Source: Thalassotalea algicola (GTDB lineage Bacteria; Pseudomonadota; Gammaproteobacteria; Enterobacterales; Alteromonadaceae). From it: DNA of 64,000 bases. Shown one piece after another: positions 53,820 through 63,805 of this stretch. Positions within the stretch are counted from its first letter, which is position 1. Each line of letters opens with the position of its first letter. A program made the position numbers and the translations under genes. Location: positions 434,001 through 498,000 of the forward strand of contig NZ_JABBXH010000004.1 of assembly GCF_012932965.1 (NCBI RefSeq). The letters are read 5' to 3'. The notes below the pieces were generated by a model. It was not told the origin of the DNA, did not search any database, and worked only from the letters and a program-made list of their open reading frames with translations.

Positions 53820-56003
53820 TTAAGAAACTACTTGAATAGGTATCGTTAATATTTTCCCACCTTGTTTTTTCAGCAATAGGTAAATTAAGCATAAAATTGC
53901 AGCAATAATAGCTAACGATACACTCGAATATAAAGGCGTAAGGTGTAAATTACCTAACTGATAAACCACTGTTGCAACAATATATGCTAATCCAAAGCTC
54001 CATAGCGCGGCAAACAATGCCCAGCGCGTATTCGTTTCGTTTTTAATGGCACCCATTGCTGCTGCACACGGTGTATAAAGTAGAATAAATAATAGATAAG
54101 AAAATGCGCCAAGTCGTCCATCAAACGCCTGTTGCATAGCAATATATGTTGATATCGCTACTTCTTGTTCTTGTGCCGCGATAGATAAGTCAGACACATC
54201 TCCTATTTTAACACCAAGTGGATCTTCAGGTGCTATGCCTAATAGGTTTTCAGCAATTGAGCCTATACCTATATTCCAGGCATCAATAATTGAAGGTTCA
54301 CTTGATGCTTCTCCGCCAGTTGTCGAATATAAACTATTAAATGTAGCTACTAATGCTTCTTTGGCAAAAATTCCGGTAATAATGCCGACACCAGCTTGCC
54401 AGTTATCTTCTTGGATGCCCATTGGTGAAAGTAATGGTGTGATAACTTGTGCTCCTTGCGTAAGTATCGACGTTTCACTGTCTTGATGGCCAAATTCACC
54501 GTCTATACCAAAAGAGTTAAAGAAATTAAGGAGACAAACAACGACAACAATTATTTTTCCAGCACCAGTAACAAAAGATTTAACACGTTGCGTTACTTTT
54601 CTGGCTAATACGATAATCCCAGGCCAATCATAAAGTGGTAACTCCATCACGGTATATTTTGCGTTGCCTTGGAGAATTGTTGCTCGTAGCAAAAAGCCGG
54701 TAAATATAGCAGCAGCAATACCAATTAAATAAAGAGAAAATACAATATTTTGTCCCGAACTAGGAAAGAACGCGGCCGCAAACAATGCATATACAGGTAA
54801 CCTTGCTCCACAAGACATAAATGGTGACATCATAATCGTGGTAATGCGTTCACGTTCACTATCTAAAATTCGAGCGCCCATTACTGCTGGCACTGTGCAA
54901 CCAAAGCCTACAATAAGTGGCACAAATGCTTTTCCTGGTAGACCAATTTTCTGCATTAACGCTTCAACAACAAATGCCGCTCGCGATAAATAGCCACTTG
55001 CTTCAAGCAAAGACAACCCAATAAACAAACAGGTAACAACAGGTATAAAGGTCATTACGGTTTGAAGGCCCATTCCTATACCTTCGACAATAGTGGTTAA
55101 CCAGTCAGGTAATCCAGCAGAGGCTAACCAATACATTGGATATTCAACAAATAGCGTTCCAGCCATTACATCGAAGAAGTCTATAAATGCACTACCTACA
55201 TTAATGGCAAACATAAAAAGTAGGTACATCATTAATAAGAATACGGGAATACCAAACTTAATTGATAATAGGTATTTGTCGATTTGCTGAGTAAGGGATG
55301 CTGTTTGATTTTCTGAAAATTGGATATCCACCAACAATTGATCTATTGCTGAATAACGTGCTTTTTTGATTGTTTGCAATACGCCACTGTCAGTTTTGCA
55401 GTTACATACATCAATACATTCTTGTTTTTCTAAATTAAGTAACTCTGCATTAGAGGTTATGTCTACTAGCTTACCTATAGGCGTGTTAAACAATGTGGCT
55501 ACCGACTTATCACCACTTGCTAGTGTTTTCTCAATCAATGACAAAATAGTCATTTTGCTGCAATTACCACTAATAACGGGACACTTTAATTCTTTACTCA
55601 GTTTTTCAAGATTTAACGACGCCGCTTCTTTTCGATCATCTTTGGAAATAACCACTACCATAGGTAAGCCAAGCGCAAGCAATTGACTGGTTAAATATAG
55701 CTGTCGACGCATTTGTGTTGCATCAATTACATTAATTAGACAGCCTATTTTAGTCTGCGCTAAATAATCTATGGTAATACGTATATCTTTGCCATATTCA
55801 ACTGCACTTGTTAGCGCAGGAACTCCTGGCAAATCGGTTAGGTCATATTGTTTATTGCCGAGGTCAACCTTGCCTGTTTTCGCAGCGACCGTAATACCTG
55901 CAAAATTACCTGTTTTCTGCTGACTATTAGTTAGTTTGTTAAATAAGGTTGTTTTACCACTATTAGCAAAACCAACCATGGCAATATTTGTGGATAAAGT
56001 CAT
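53820..56003 (-). CDS. feoB: Ferrous iron transporter FeoB
   Basis: A 727-residue membrane GTPase for Fe(II) uptake. The G domain has G1 GFANSGKT (11-18) and G3 DLPG (57-60), but the G4 position reads SKDD (120-123) where N-x-x-D is expected. Two Gate regions with about ten helices follow (for example GFGCTVPAVMGARIL and MSPFMSCGARLPVYALFAAA). It overlaps feoA by four bases. It lies between sucB and sucC, an unusual place. Confidence 0.94.
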   Translation of the reverse strand: MTLSTNIAMVGFANSGKTTLFNKLTNSQQKTGNFAGITVAAKTGKVDLGNKQYDLTDLPGVPALTSAVEYGKDIRITIDYLAQTKIGCLINVIDATQMRRQLYLTSQLLALGLPMVVVISKDDRKEAASLNLEKLSKELKCPVISGNCSKMTILSLIEKTLASGDKSVATLFNTPIGKLVDITSNAELLNLEKQECIDVCNCKTDSGVLQTIKKARYSAIDQLLVDIQFSENQTASLTQQIDKYLLSIKFGIPVFLLMMYLLFMFAINVGSAFIDFFDVMAGTLFVEYPMYWLASAGLPDWLTTIVEGIGMGLQTVMTFIPVVTCLFIGLSLLEASGYLSRAAFVVEALMQKIGLPGKAFVPLIVGFGCTVPAVMGARILDSERERITTIMMSPFMSCGARLPVYALFAAAFFPSSGQNIVFSLYLIGIAAAIFTGFLLRATILQGNAKYTVMELPLYDWPGIIVLARKVTQRVKSFVTGAGKIIVVVVCLLNFFNSFGIDGEFGHQDSETSILTQGAQVITPLLSPMGIQEDNWQAGVGIITGIFAKEALVATFNSLYSTTGGEASSEPSIIDAWNIGIGSIAENLLGIAPEDPLGVKIGDVSDLSIAAQEQEVAISTYIAMQQAFDGRLGAFSYLLFILLYTPCAAAMGAIKNETNTRWALFAALWSFGLAYIVATVVYQLGNLHLTPLYSSVSLAIIAAILCLIYLLLKKQGGKILTIPIQVVS

Positions 56004-56251
56004 GCAATATGCTCCACTTGAATTTCAGCAGCTAATTCATATGGCAAGCTATAAGCAGAACCATGCACAGCTATTGCTACAGGCCCCTTAAATGGAAATA
56101 TTGAGATAAGTTTAAGCTCACAACCGACAAAAATGTCTTGCTCGATTAACCGTATTTCTTTTTCGTGTTCAAATGGCAATGCAATCACTTTATAGCGCTG
56201 CTTAGTATGCCCACTGGTCAGTGTCATATTGTCAGTCATATTCATAAGCAT
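56000..56251 (-). CDS. feoA: FeoA-like protein
   Basis: An SH3-like FeoA protein of up to 83 residues. Several in-frame ATGs (56251, 56245, 56239, 56227) make the start uncertain; the 75-aa version from 56227 equals the usual FeoA length. VGCELKLISIFPFKGPVAIAV and a final LPYELAAEIQVEHI fit the fold. It supports FeoB function. The FNR-like box 41 bases before the expected transcript start suggests a very short leader. Confidence 0.82.
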   Translation of the reverse strand: MLMNMTDNMTLTSGHTKQRYKVIALPFEHEKEIRLIEQDIFVGCELKLISIFPFKGPVAIAVHGSAYSLPYELAAEIQVEHIA

Positions 56252-56291
56252 TCGAGAATGAACAGACTAACCGCTTTAGGCATTAAAAGTG

Positions 56292-56328
56292 ATGATGTAC
56301 ATCAAATTAACAATGATATTGAGAATTA
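56292..56328 (-). promoter_or_regulatory. FNR box and Fur-like site of feoAB
   Basis: On the minus strand TTGATGTACATCAT (56292-56305) matches the FNR consensus at nine of ten positions. A TAGTCT -10 lies about 30 bases from its centre, placing the box near -41. TGATATTGAGAATTA (56314-56328) matches the TGATAAT-N-ATTATCA Fur model at about ten of fourteen positions. Anaerobic activation and iron repression of feoAB are known in relatives; the Fur site is the weaker of the two. Confidence 0.55.
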
Positions 56329-56346
56329 TTTACAAATAACAACAAT

Positions 56347-56371
56347 AAAAAAGCCGCTAGATAGCGGCTTC
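56347..56371 (-). terminator. Terminator after sucB remnant B
   Basis: AAGCCGCTAGATAGCGGCTT (56351-56370) is a hairpin with an A run on its left, giving a T run on the minus strand. It would stop leftward transcripts before feoAB. Confidence 0.8.
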
Positions 56372-56389
56372 TATTATCATTAATTTAGA

Positions 56390-56558
56390 CTAGCTTAGAT
56401 GTCTAATAATAAACGAGTTGGATCTTCTAGTAACTCTTTAATTGTTACTAAGAAACCTACAGATTCTTTACCGTCCGTTTTTTAATAAAGAGCAACGTTG
56501 GTCGTAGGACAATGCTAGATACATCATAGATAAAATTTCAACTTTACCGTCGACAGCC
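56390..56558 (-). pseudogene. sucB 3'-end remnant B
   Basis: A degenerate copy of the last ~50 codons of sucB. It shares with remnant A a 13-base net insertion (GTCCGTTTTTTAATAAAGAG region) that destroys the HRLIDG active-site codons and shifts the frame. It also lacks about 13 bases at the old stop. By eye it differs from remnant A at about eight further positions over ~200 bases. Confidence 0.9.
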
Positions 56559-56598
56559 CAATCAAATGCGTTCTTGGAATTTTTACTTAAATAAAATA

Positions 56599-56627
56599 AA
56601 AGCCCCGCTAATTTAGCGAGGCTTTTC
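56599..56627 (-). terminator. Terminator copy after sucB remnant A
   Basis: AAAAGCCCCGCTAA / TTTAGCGAGGCTTTT is the same hairpin as the functional sucB terminator, repeated with the tandem unit. Confidence 0.85.
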
Positions 56628-56658
56628 ATTTATTATTTTTCTAGTTTTAGATGTCTAA

Positions 56659-56823
56659 CTAAATATCTAGTAATAAACGAGTTGGATCTTCTAGTAACTC
56701 TTTAATTGTTACTAAGAAACCAACAGATTCTTTACCGTCCGTTTTTTAATAAAGAGCAACGGTGATCATAAGACAATACTAGATACATCATAGATAAAAT
56801 TTCAACTTTACCGTCGACAGCCC
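56659..56823 (-). pseudogene. sucB 3'-end remnant A
   Basis: It aligns with 56923-57074 of functional sucB, starting at the same stop codon and running with few differences except a 13-base net insertion at the active-site codons. Similarity ends abruptly after TTTACCGTCGACAGCC (56823), which marks one breakpoint of the original event. It cannot encode a working E2 end. Confidence 0.92.
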
Positions 56824-56861
56824 AATCAAATGCATTCTTGGAATTTTTACTTAAACAAAAT

Positions 56862-56890
56862 AAAAGCCCCGCTAATTTAGCGAGGCTTTT
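56862..56890 (-). terminator. Functional sucB terminator
   Basis: A long stem AAAAGCC-C-CGCTAA / TTAGCG-A-GGCTTTT followed by T-rich sequence on the minus strand, 33 bases after the sucB stop. It should end the sdh-sucAB transcript and uncouple sucCD. Confidence 0.88.
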
Positions 56891-56922
56891 ATTTTATTAT
56901 TTTTCTAGTTTTAGATGTCTAA

Positions 56923-58401
56923 CTAAATATCTAGTAATAAACGAGTTGGATCTTCTAGTAACTCTTTAATTGTTACTAAGAAACCTACTGATTCTTTACC
57001 ATCGATCAAACGGTGATCATAAGACAATGCTAGATACATCATAGGTAAAATTTCAACTTTACCATCAACCGCCATTGGACGATCTTGAATCTTATGCATT
57101 CCTAAGATAGCGGTTTGTGGAAGGTTAATGATTGGTGTTGAAAGCAATGAACCAAATACACCACCATTAGTGATAGTGAAGTTACCGCCTTGCATATCAT
57201 CCATAGTTAACTTGCCGTCACGGCCTTTAATCGCTAACTCACGAATACCTTGCTCGATACCTGCCATTGAAAGCTGGTCTGAATCACGAAGTACAGGTGT
57301 TACTAAACCTCGAGGCGTAGAAACTGCAATCGAGATATCGAAGAAGTTGTGATAAACGATATCATCACCATCGATTGACGCATTTACAGCTGGGAAACGT
57401 TTTAACGCTTCTGTTACCGCTTTAACATAGAACGACATAAAGCCTAGGCGAGTATCATGAGTTTTCTCAAATACGTCTTTATATTGCTTACGTAAATCCA
57501 TGATTGGTTTCATGTTAACTTCGTTAAACGTTGTTAACATCGCCGTAGAGTTTTTCGCTTCAAGTAAACGATTAGCAATTGTTTTACGTAAACGAGTCAT
57601 AGGTACACGTTTTTGGCTACGCTCACCTAATGCAGACGATGCAGCAGCGCTTGCAGCTGCCGCTGCAGGTGCAGGAGCTGCTGCTGGTTTGTTAGCCGCG
57701 GCTTCAACATCTTCTTTAGTAATGCGACCGCCTTTCCCAGTGCCCTTAACGTCTGACTCAGATAAACCTTTTTCAGTCATTAAACGACGCACTGATGGAG
57801 ATGCAACACCGTCACCAGAAGATGCTTCTTCTGCCGCTGGAGCTGCAGGTGCCGCTGATGCTGTTGCACCGGCACTTAATTCACCAATTTTTTGTTCACC
57901 TAATACAGTTTCGCCTTCAGCGTGGATAATCTTACCGATAACACCATCTTCTTGCGCTACAACTTCAAGCACTACTTTGTCTGTTTCAATATCAACAAGT
58001 TGCTGATCGCGCGATACCGCGTCGCCTTCAGCCACATGCCAAGTAGCTACTGTTGCATCTGCTACAGATTCAGGTAAAACAGGGACAATAATATCAATTA
58101 CTTTGCCACTTGCTGCTGGTGCAGCAGCAGGAGCCGCGTCAGCTTTAGGAGCTGCTGCAGCTTCACCTTCAGATAGAATAGCAATAACTTGCTCGCCTAA
58201 TACTGTTGCGCCTTCTTCTTGGCTAATTTCAGTAATTACACCATCAGAAGTAGCAGGTACTTCAAGTACTACTTTATCTGTTTCAATATCAACAAGCACT
58301 TGGTCGCGAGCTACAGTATCGCCTACTTGTACATGCCATGTTGCTACCGTTGCATCAGCAACTGATTCTGGTAATACAGGAACCTTAATTTCGGTTGTCA
58401 T
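56923..58401 (-). CDS. sucB: 2-oxoglutarate dehydrogenase E2 (dihydrolipoamide succinyltransferase)
   Basis: A 492-residue E2 with two lipoyl domains, lysines K43 and K142 in ETDKVVLEV, unlike the single domain of E. coli SucB. Alanine/proline-rich linkers, a peripheral-subunit-binding domain ([19 protein letters not shown], ~200-240) and the catalytic domain with H463 in YDHRLIDGK follow. It passes succinyl groups to CoA. It lies 24 bases after sucA. Its 3' end is repeated twice downstream. Confidence 0.95.
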   Translation of the reverse strand: MTTEIKVPVLPESVADATVATWHVQVGDTVARDQVLVDIETDKVVLEVPATSDGVITEISQEEGATVLGEQVIAILSEGEAAAAPKADAAPAAAPAASGKVIDIIVPVLPESVADATVATWHVAEGDAVSRDQQLVDIETDKVVLEVVAQEDGVIGKIIHAEGETVLGEQKIGELSAGATASAAPAAPAAEEASSGDGVASPSVRRLMTEKGLSESDVKGTGKGGRITKEDVEAAANKPAAAPAPAAAAASAAASSALGERSQKRVPMTRLRKTIANRLLEAKNSTAMLTTFNEVNMKPIMDLRKQYKDVFEKTHDTRLGFMSFYVKAVTEALKRFPAVNASIDGDDIVYHNFFDISIAVSTPRGLVTPVLRDSDQLSMAGIEQGIRELAIKGRDGKLTMDDMQGGNFTITNGGVFGSLLSTPIINLPQTAILGMHKIQDRPMAVDGKVEILPMMYLALSYDHRLIDGKESVGFLVTIKELLEDPTRLLLDI

Positions 58402-58425
58402 TCATTTATTCCTTACAAAACTAGT

Positions 58426-61233
58426 CTATTCAACATTTAGCGCGTCATGGACTAGCGCTTGTTGTTCTTTTACATGGACGGACATATAACCTACCGCTGG
58501 TGCAGCTGATGCTTTGCGACCGGCATACGTCAAATAATTACCTTCAGGAATACACGCACGGAAATGGTGCTGCGAGCAATACCAAGCACCTTGGTTTTGT
58601 GGCTCTTCCTGACACCAGACGAATTGTTTTACATGCTGATATTGTTCTAATTCAGCGCGTAATTCAGTTTCTGGGAATGGGTATAATTGTTCAACACGAA
58701 TGATTGCAACATTATTTTGCTCATTCTTACGACGTTGTTCCAGTAGCTCGTAGTAAACCTTACCGCTACAGAATACAACACGTTCAACATTTTCTGGCTT
58801 GATGTCTTCATCAGTTTCACCAATCACATTATGATAAGCACCATTTGAAAGCTCTTCTAATGAGGAAACAGCCAATGGGTGGCGTAGTAATGATTTAGGT
58901 GACATTACAATCAATGGGCGACGCATAGGACGAACAACCTGGCGACGTAGCATATTAAATACTTGCGCAGGTGTTGACGGCACACATACTTGCATATTGT
59001 GATCAGCACATAATTGTAAGTAACGTTCTAAACGTGCAGATGAATGCTCTGGACCTTGACCTTCATAACCATGTGGTAACAACATAGTTAAGCCACATAA
59101 ACGGCCCCACTTCTGCTCACCTGATGAAATAAACTGGTCAAAAACAACTTGCGCACAGTTAGCGAAATCACCAAATTGTGCTTCCCAAATAGTTAAACCA
59201 TTTGGTTCAGCAGTTGTGTATCCATATTCAAATGCTAATACTGAAACTTCAGACAATACTGAGTCATGCACATCGAAAGCACCTTGGCCTTCACGTACAT
59301 TTTTAAGTGGTAGATAATGGCTAGCATCTGTTTGATTGTGTAGTACGGCATGGCGATGGAAGAATGTACCTCGACCAGCGTCTTGCCCAGTAATACGTAC
59401 ACGATTACCACCATCTACGATTGCGGCATAAGCTAAACTTTCAGCAAAACCCCAATCTAATAACTTCTCACCCGCAGCCATTTTTTTACGATCGTCGTAC
59501 ACTTTCTTAACACGAGAATGTACCGGGTGATCTTCTGGGTATGATGAAATTGAAGATGCCAGCTCTTTCAGCTTACTTACTGAAATTTCATGGTCATATT
59601 CGTCATCCCAATCGTGACCTAGGAACGGGCTCCAATCTACTGAATGCTCGGTCATTGGACGCCACTGTTCTACAGTACATTGACCTTCGTCTAATAACTT
59701 TCGGTAGTATGCCGCTAAGTCGTCAGATTTGGCTTTAGCAATAGAGTTTTCAGCATTTAATCTATCTGCATAAAGCTGACGTGGTGTTGGGTGCTTTTTG
59801 ATCACTTGATACATAAGTGGCTGAGTCGCATTTGGCTCATCCGCTTCGTTATGACCGTGACGGCGATAACATACAAGATCTATAACAACATCACGCTTAA
59901 ACTTATTACGGAAGTCTAATGCCACTTGCGTCGCTAAAATAACCGCTTCAGGGTCATCTGAATTTACGTGCAGGATAGGCGCATTTACCATTTTAGCGAT
60001 ATCAGTACAGTATTCACCACTACGAGTATCACTAGGGTCCGACGTTGTGAAACCAACCTGGTTATTCACCACAATTCGAATACTACCGCCAACTTTAAAT
60101 GCACGCGCTTGCGACATATTAAAAGTTTCTTGTACGACACCTTGTCCAGCGATCGCTGAATCACCATGAATAGTTATTGGTAATACTAAGTCACCCTCGT
60201 CACAATCACGTCTGTCTAAACGTGCACGAACTGACCCCATAACAACAGGGTTAACAATTTCTAAATGTGACGGGTTAAATGCTAATGCCAAGTGAACATT
60301 ACCACCTGGCGTTACAAAATCTGATGAATAGCCTTGGTGATACTTTACGTCACCCGAACCTAGAGCTTCATCTGTTTTGCCTGCAAATTCGTCGAATAAT
60401 TTGGCTGGGTTCTTACCCATAACGTTAACAAGAACATTTAAACGACCGCGGTGAGCCATACCAACGACAACTTCTTTAGTGCCGTGAGTACCCGCGCGGG
60501 TAATAAGTTCTTTTAACATAGGTACAAGTGCATCACCACCTTCAAGTGAGAAGCGCTTAGCACCTGGGAATTTAGCTCCCAAATATTTCTCTAGGCCATC
60601 TGCTGCAATTAAACCTTTAAGAATTTCTTCTTTCTGTTCAGTCGAGTATTGACCTTGTGATTGCACAGATTCGAGACGACTTTGAATCCAGCGTTTTTCT
60701 TCTGTCGATGTCATGTGCATATATTCTGCACCAATAGATCCACAGTATGTCTTTCTTAACGCTTTATATAAGTCACCTAGCTTCATAGTCTCTTGACCAC
60801 AAGCAAACGAACCTACATTGAATTCTTTATCAAAATCGTTTTCAGATAAATCATGATGAGAAAGTTGAAGGTCTCGTACTTTATCGCGCTGCCATAAACC
60901 TAACGGGTCAATATTTGCATTTTGATGACCACGGAATCGATAAGCATTGATAAGCTGCAAAACTTTAACTTGTTTTGCATCAGAGCCACCAGAAACAATA
61001 ACGTTGCGAGCGGGTTGTTTTGCTAGCTCTCTGAATTCTTCACGAATAGCTGAATGTTTATATTCAACATCAGCACCTTCAATTTTGGGGAGAGAATCAA
61101 AAACTGCGCGCCATTCATCTGAAACTGACTGCGAGTTTTCTAAATAGTGTTCGTACAGTTCTTCAATATAAGCAGTGTTAGCACCACTCAAATGGGAAGA
61201 CTCTAACCAAGCCTTCATTACACCTTCGGGCAT
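58426..61233 (-). CDS. sucA: 2-oxoglutarate dehydrogenase E1
   Basis: A 935-residue thiamine-diphosphate enzyme (E. coli 933). N-terminal SSHLSGANTAYIEELYEHYL matches the E2-binding start; VGMAHRGRLNVLVNVMGKNP and HGDSAIAGQGVVQETFNMSQ are substrate/TPP regions; LLPHGYEGQGPEHSSARLER lies in the C-terminal half. AAGGAAC precedes the ATG. It decarboxylates 2-oxoglutarate in the TCA cycle. A 77-base gap with a stable hairpin separates it from sdhB. Confidence 0.96.
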   Translation of the reverse strand: MPEGVMKAWLESSHLSGANTAYIEELYEHYLENSQSVSDEWRAVFDSLPKIEGADVEYKHSAIREEFRELAKQPARNVIVSGGSDAKQVKVLQLINAYRFRGHQNANIDPLGLWQRDKVRDLQLSHHDLSENDFDKEFNVGSFACGQETMKLGDLYKALRKTYCGSIGAEYMHMTSTEEKRWIQSRLESVQSQGQYSTEQKEEILKGLIAADGLEKYLGAKFPGAKRFSLEGGDALVPMLKELITRAGTHGTKEVVVGMAHRGRLNVLVNVMGKNPAKLFDEFAGKTDEALGSGDVKYHQGYSSDFVTPGGNVHLALAFNPSHLEIVNPVVMGSVRARLDRRDCDEGDLVLPITIHGDSAIAGQGVVQETFNMSQARAFKVGGSIRIVVNNQVGFTTSDPSDTRSGEYCTDIAKMVNAPILHVNSDDPEAVILATQVALDFRNKFKRDVVIDLVCYRRHGHNEADEPNATQPLMYQVIKKHPTPRQLYADRLNAENSIAKAKSDDLAAYYRKLLDEGQCTVEQWRPMTEHSVDWSPFLGHDWDDEYDHEISVSKLKELASSISSYPEDHPVHSRVKKVYDDRKKMAAGEKLLDWGFAESLAYAAIVDGGNRVRITGQDAGRGTFFHRHAVLHNQTDASHYLPLKNVREGQGAFDVHDSVLSEVSVLAFEYGYTTAEPNGLTIWEAQFGDFANCAQVVFDQFISSGEQKWGRLCGLTMLLPHGYEGQGPEHSSARLERYLQLCADHNMQVCVPSTPAQVFNMLRRQVVRPMRRPLIVMSPKSLLRHPLAVSSLEELSNGAYHNVIGETDEDIKPENVERVVFCSGKVYYELLEQRRKNEQNNVAIIRVEQLYPFPETELRAELEQYQHVKQFVWCQEEPQNQGAWYCSQHHFRACIPEGNYLTYAGRKASAAPAVGYMSVHVKEQQALVHDALNVE

Positions 61234-61280
61234 TAGCTGTTCCTTTACAAGGTAAAAGCCACCAATAATAAAGTTTAATC

Positions 61281-61304
61281 AGGGTGGGACTGTTGCCCCA
61301 CCCT
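61281..61304. promoter_or_regulatory. Intercistronic hairpin between sdhB and sucA
   Basis: AGGGTGGG (61281-61288) pairs perfectly with CCCACCCT (61297-61304); TTTAATC and GATTAAA outside extend the stem imperfectly. No T run follows on the minus strand, so it is more likely an mRNA stability or processing element than a terminator. Confidence 0.55.
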
Positions 61305-61310
61305 AAACGA

Positions 61311-62021
61311 TTAAACGGCTCTTTGTAAAAGCATTGACTTAATATGGCCAATTGCTTTTGTTGGGTTTAATCCTTTTGGACAAACGTCAACACAGTTCAT
61401 GATGCCATGACAACGGAATACGCTGTAAGCATCTTGCAAATCATCTAAACGCTCGTCGGTTGCTGTATCACGACTATCGATTAAGAAACGATAAGCGTGT
61501 AACAAGCCCGCTGGGCCGATGAATTTATCTGGGTTCCACCAAAATGATGGACATGACGTTGAACAACATGCACATAAAATACATTCATATAAACCATCTA
61601 AGTGCTCTCGCTCTTCAATAGATTGTAAATGTTCACGTGCTGGCTGTTCTTTGCCATCGTTAATTAAGTACGGTTTAATTTTTTCATATTGATTGTAGAA
61701 CTGAGTCATATCAATAATTAAGTCACGTACCACTGGTAAACCTGGTAATGGACGCAAAACAATTTTGCTTGCTTTAACAGCAGACAAAGGTGTTATACAT
61801 GCCAAACCATTCTTACCGTTCATGTTCAAACCGTCTGAACCACAAACACCTTCACGACATGAACGACGGAAAGATAACGTAGAATCTTGCTCTTTAAGTA
61901 AGATTAACGCATCAAGTACCATCATATCTGAGCCTTCTCGAACTTCCAGCTCATAATCCTTCATATAAGGTGCATTATCAACATCTGGGTTATAACGATA
62001 AATCGAAAACTTCTGAATCAT
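61311..62021 (-). CDS. sdhB: Succinate dehydrogenase iron-sulfur subunit
   Basis: A 236-residue subunit of usual length. The [2Fe-2S] cluster motif is CREGVCGSDGLNMNG; the [4Fe-4S] and [3Fe-4S] clusters are held by CILCACCSTSCP and CHGIMNCVDVCPKGLNP. It carries electrons from SdhA to quinone. It lies 11 bases after sdhA. Confidence 0.97.
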   Translation of the reverse strand: MIQKFSIYRYNPDVDNAPYMKDYELEVREGSDMMVLDALILLKEQDSTLSFRRSCREGVCGSDGLNMNGKNGLACITPLSAVKASKIVLRPLPGLPVVRDLIIDMTQFYNQYEKIKPYLINDGKEQPAREHLQSIEEREHLDGLYECILCACCSTSCPSFWWNPDKFIGPAGLLHAYRFLIDSRDTATDERLDDLQDAYSVFRCHGIMNCVDVCPKGLNPTKAIGHIKSMLLQRAV

Positions 62022-62032
62022 TTTAATGCTCC

Positions 62033-63805
62033 TTAGTATGTACGTGCTTTCGGAGGGAAAGCTTCGCGGTGAACAGGCTCCATATTTACATCACGCTTCG
62101 ACATTTCTTCGGTCTCAGGAGAGTAAATAGTGTGACATAACCAGTTTGCATCATCACGGTCTAGGAAATCTTCACGAGAATGAGCACCACGTGATTCGGT
62201 ACGGTAGTTAGCTGCTTTAGCTGTACTGAATGCAGTTTCCATTAGGTTGTCTAATTCAAGACACTCGATTCGGTCAGTGTTGAATTCACGTGACTTATCA
62301 GCTAAATGCGCATTTTTAAGACGTTCACGAATATCCGTTAACTCTTTCATACCTTCAGCCATCGCTTCGCCTTCACGGAATACCGAGAAGTTTAGTTGCA
62401 TACACTGCTGTAGATCTTTACGAATTTGAACTGGATCTTCACCAGATGTTGAAGATTCCCAACGGTTGTAACGAGAAAGTGCAGCGTCTAGGTCAGAATC
62501 AGATGCTTCTTTACCGTTTTCAGTACCTGCTAGGTACTCACCTAAGAAGTTACCAGCTGCTCGGCCAAATACCACTAAATCAAGTAACGAGTTACCACCT
62601 AAGCGGTTAGCGCCATGTACTGATACGTTAGCAATTTCACCAACAGCAAATAAACCTTCGATAATTTTGTCTTCACCCGTTTCTGGGTTGTAGCTAATTG
62701 CTTGACCATTAACGTTACAAGGTACACCACCCATTTGGTAGTGACAGGTAGGTATTACTGGAATTGGCTCATTTGCAGGATGTACGTGAGCAAATGTTTC
62801 AGATAAATCACAAACACCTGGTAAACGCTGCATAAGCGTTTCACGACCTAAATGATCTAACTTCAATTTGATATGAGGTCCATATTGAGGGTGGTCACAA
62901 CCACGACCTTCTCGAATCTCTGTCATCATTGAACGAGCAACAACGTCACGACCAGCTAAATCTTTAGCGTTTGGTGCGTAACGTTCCATGAAGCGTTCAC
63001 CATCTTTATTTAATAGGTAACCACCTTCACCACGACAACCTTCAGTAACAAGCACACCTGCACCGGCGATACCTGTTGGATGGAACTGCCACATTTCCAT
63101 ATCTTGCATTTGAACGCCAGCACGTAACGACATACCAACACCGTCACCGGTATTAATATGTGCATTGGTTGTTGACGCGTAAATACGACCAGCACCACCA
63201 GTAGCTAATACCGTAGCACGGGCTTTAAAGTAGCAAACTTCGCCTGATTCAATATCAATTGCAGTACAACCAACAACGTTACCGTCATTGTTCTTGACAA
63301 TATCTAATGCATACCACTCAGAGAAAACGTTAGTTTTGTTTTTAACATTTTGTTGGTACAAACAATGAAGTAGTGCGTGACCAGTACGGTCAGCCGCAGC
63401 AGCAGTACGAGCCGCTTGTTCACCACCGAAGTTTTTAGATTGACCACCGAATGGGCGTTGGTAAATTTTACCTTCTTCGGTACGAGAAAATGGTAATCCC
63501 ATGTTCTCTAACTCAATAATCGCTTCAGGACCTGTTTTACACATGTATTCGATAGCGTCTTGGTCACCGATAAAGTCAGAACCTTTAACCGTGTCATACA
63601 TATGCTGTTCCCAGTGATCTTCATGGGCGTTACCAAGTGCAACTGTAATGCCACCTTGTGCCGATACTGTATGAGAACGAGTAGGAAATACTTTTGAAAT
63701 CAGGGCACAACTTTGGCCTGACTCTGAGATTGCTAGTGCGGCACGCATACCTGCACCGCCTGCGCCAATAACTATGGCGTCAAATTCACGAACTGAAACG
63801 CTCAC
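62033..63805 (-). CDS. sdhA: Succinate dehydrogenase flavoprotein subunit
   Basis: A 590-residue flavoprotein. The FAD Rossmann motif is GAGGAG (14-19), and His45 in [10 protein letters not shown] is the covalent flavin ligand. Substrate-binding segments [21 protein letters not shown] and the catalytic Arg region follow in order. The start is GTG at 63805, one codon's width after the sdhD stop, so translation is coupled. It oxidises succinate to fumarate. Confidence 0.97.
   Translation of the reverse strand: MSVSVREFDAIVIGAGGAGMRAALAISESGQSCALISKVFPTRSHTVSAQGGITVALGNAHEDHWEQHMYDTVKGSDFIGDQDAIEYMCKTGPEAIIELENMGLPFSRTEEGKIYQRPFGGQSKNFGGEQAARTAAAADRTGHALLHCLYQQNVKNKTNVFSEWYALDIVKNNDGNVVGCTAIDIESGEVCYFKARATVLATGGAGRIYASTTNAHINTGDGVGMSLRAGVQMQDMEMWQFHPTGIAGAGVLVTEGCRGEGGYLLNKDGERFMERYAPNAKDLAGRDVVARSMMTEIREGRGCDHPQYGPHIKLKLDHLGRETLMQRLPGVCDLSETFAHVHPANEPIPVIPTCHYQMGGVPCNVNGQAISYNPETGEDKIIEGLFAVGEIANVSVHGANRLGGNSLLDLVVFGRAAGNFLGEYLAGTENGKEASDSDLDAALSRYNRWESSTSGEDPVQIRKDLQQCMQLNFSVFREGEAMAEGMKELTDIRERLKNAHLADKSREFNTDRIECLELDNLMETAFSTAKAANYRTESRGAHSREDFLDRDDANWLCHTIYSPETEEMSKRDVNMEPVHREAFPPKARTY

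Larger units (their letters stand above)
56390..56904 (-). repeat. Tandem repeat of sucB end unit (~264 bp)
   Basis: The segment from CTAGTTTTAG through the sucB 3' sequence to the terminator occurs in tandem: unit B from 56390, unit A from 56641, and the same phase again at 56905 where functional sucB begins. The A-to-functional period is 264 bases; B is 13 shorter because of a deletion. Confidence 0.9.

Noticed and set aside
57500-58489. Long plus-strand open frames opposite sucB.
   Set aside because: They are Ala/Ser/Thr-rich mirror frames of the alanine-proline linkers and lipoyl domains of sucB, with no ribosome site or family match.
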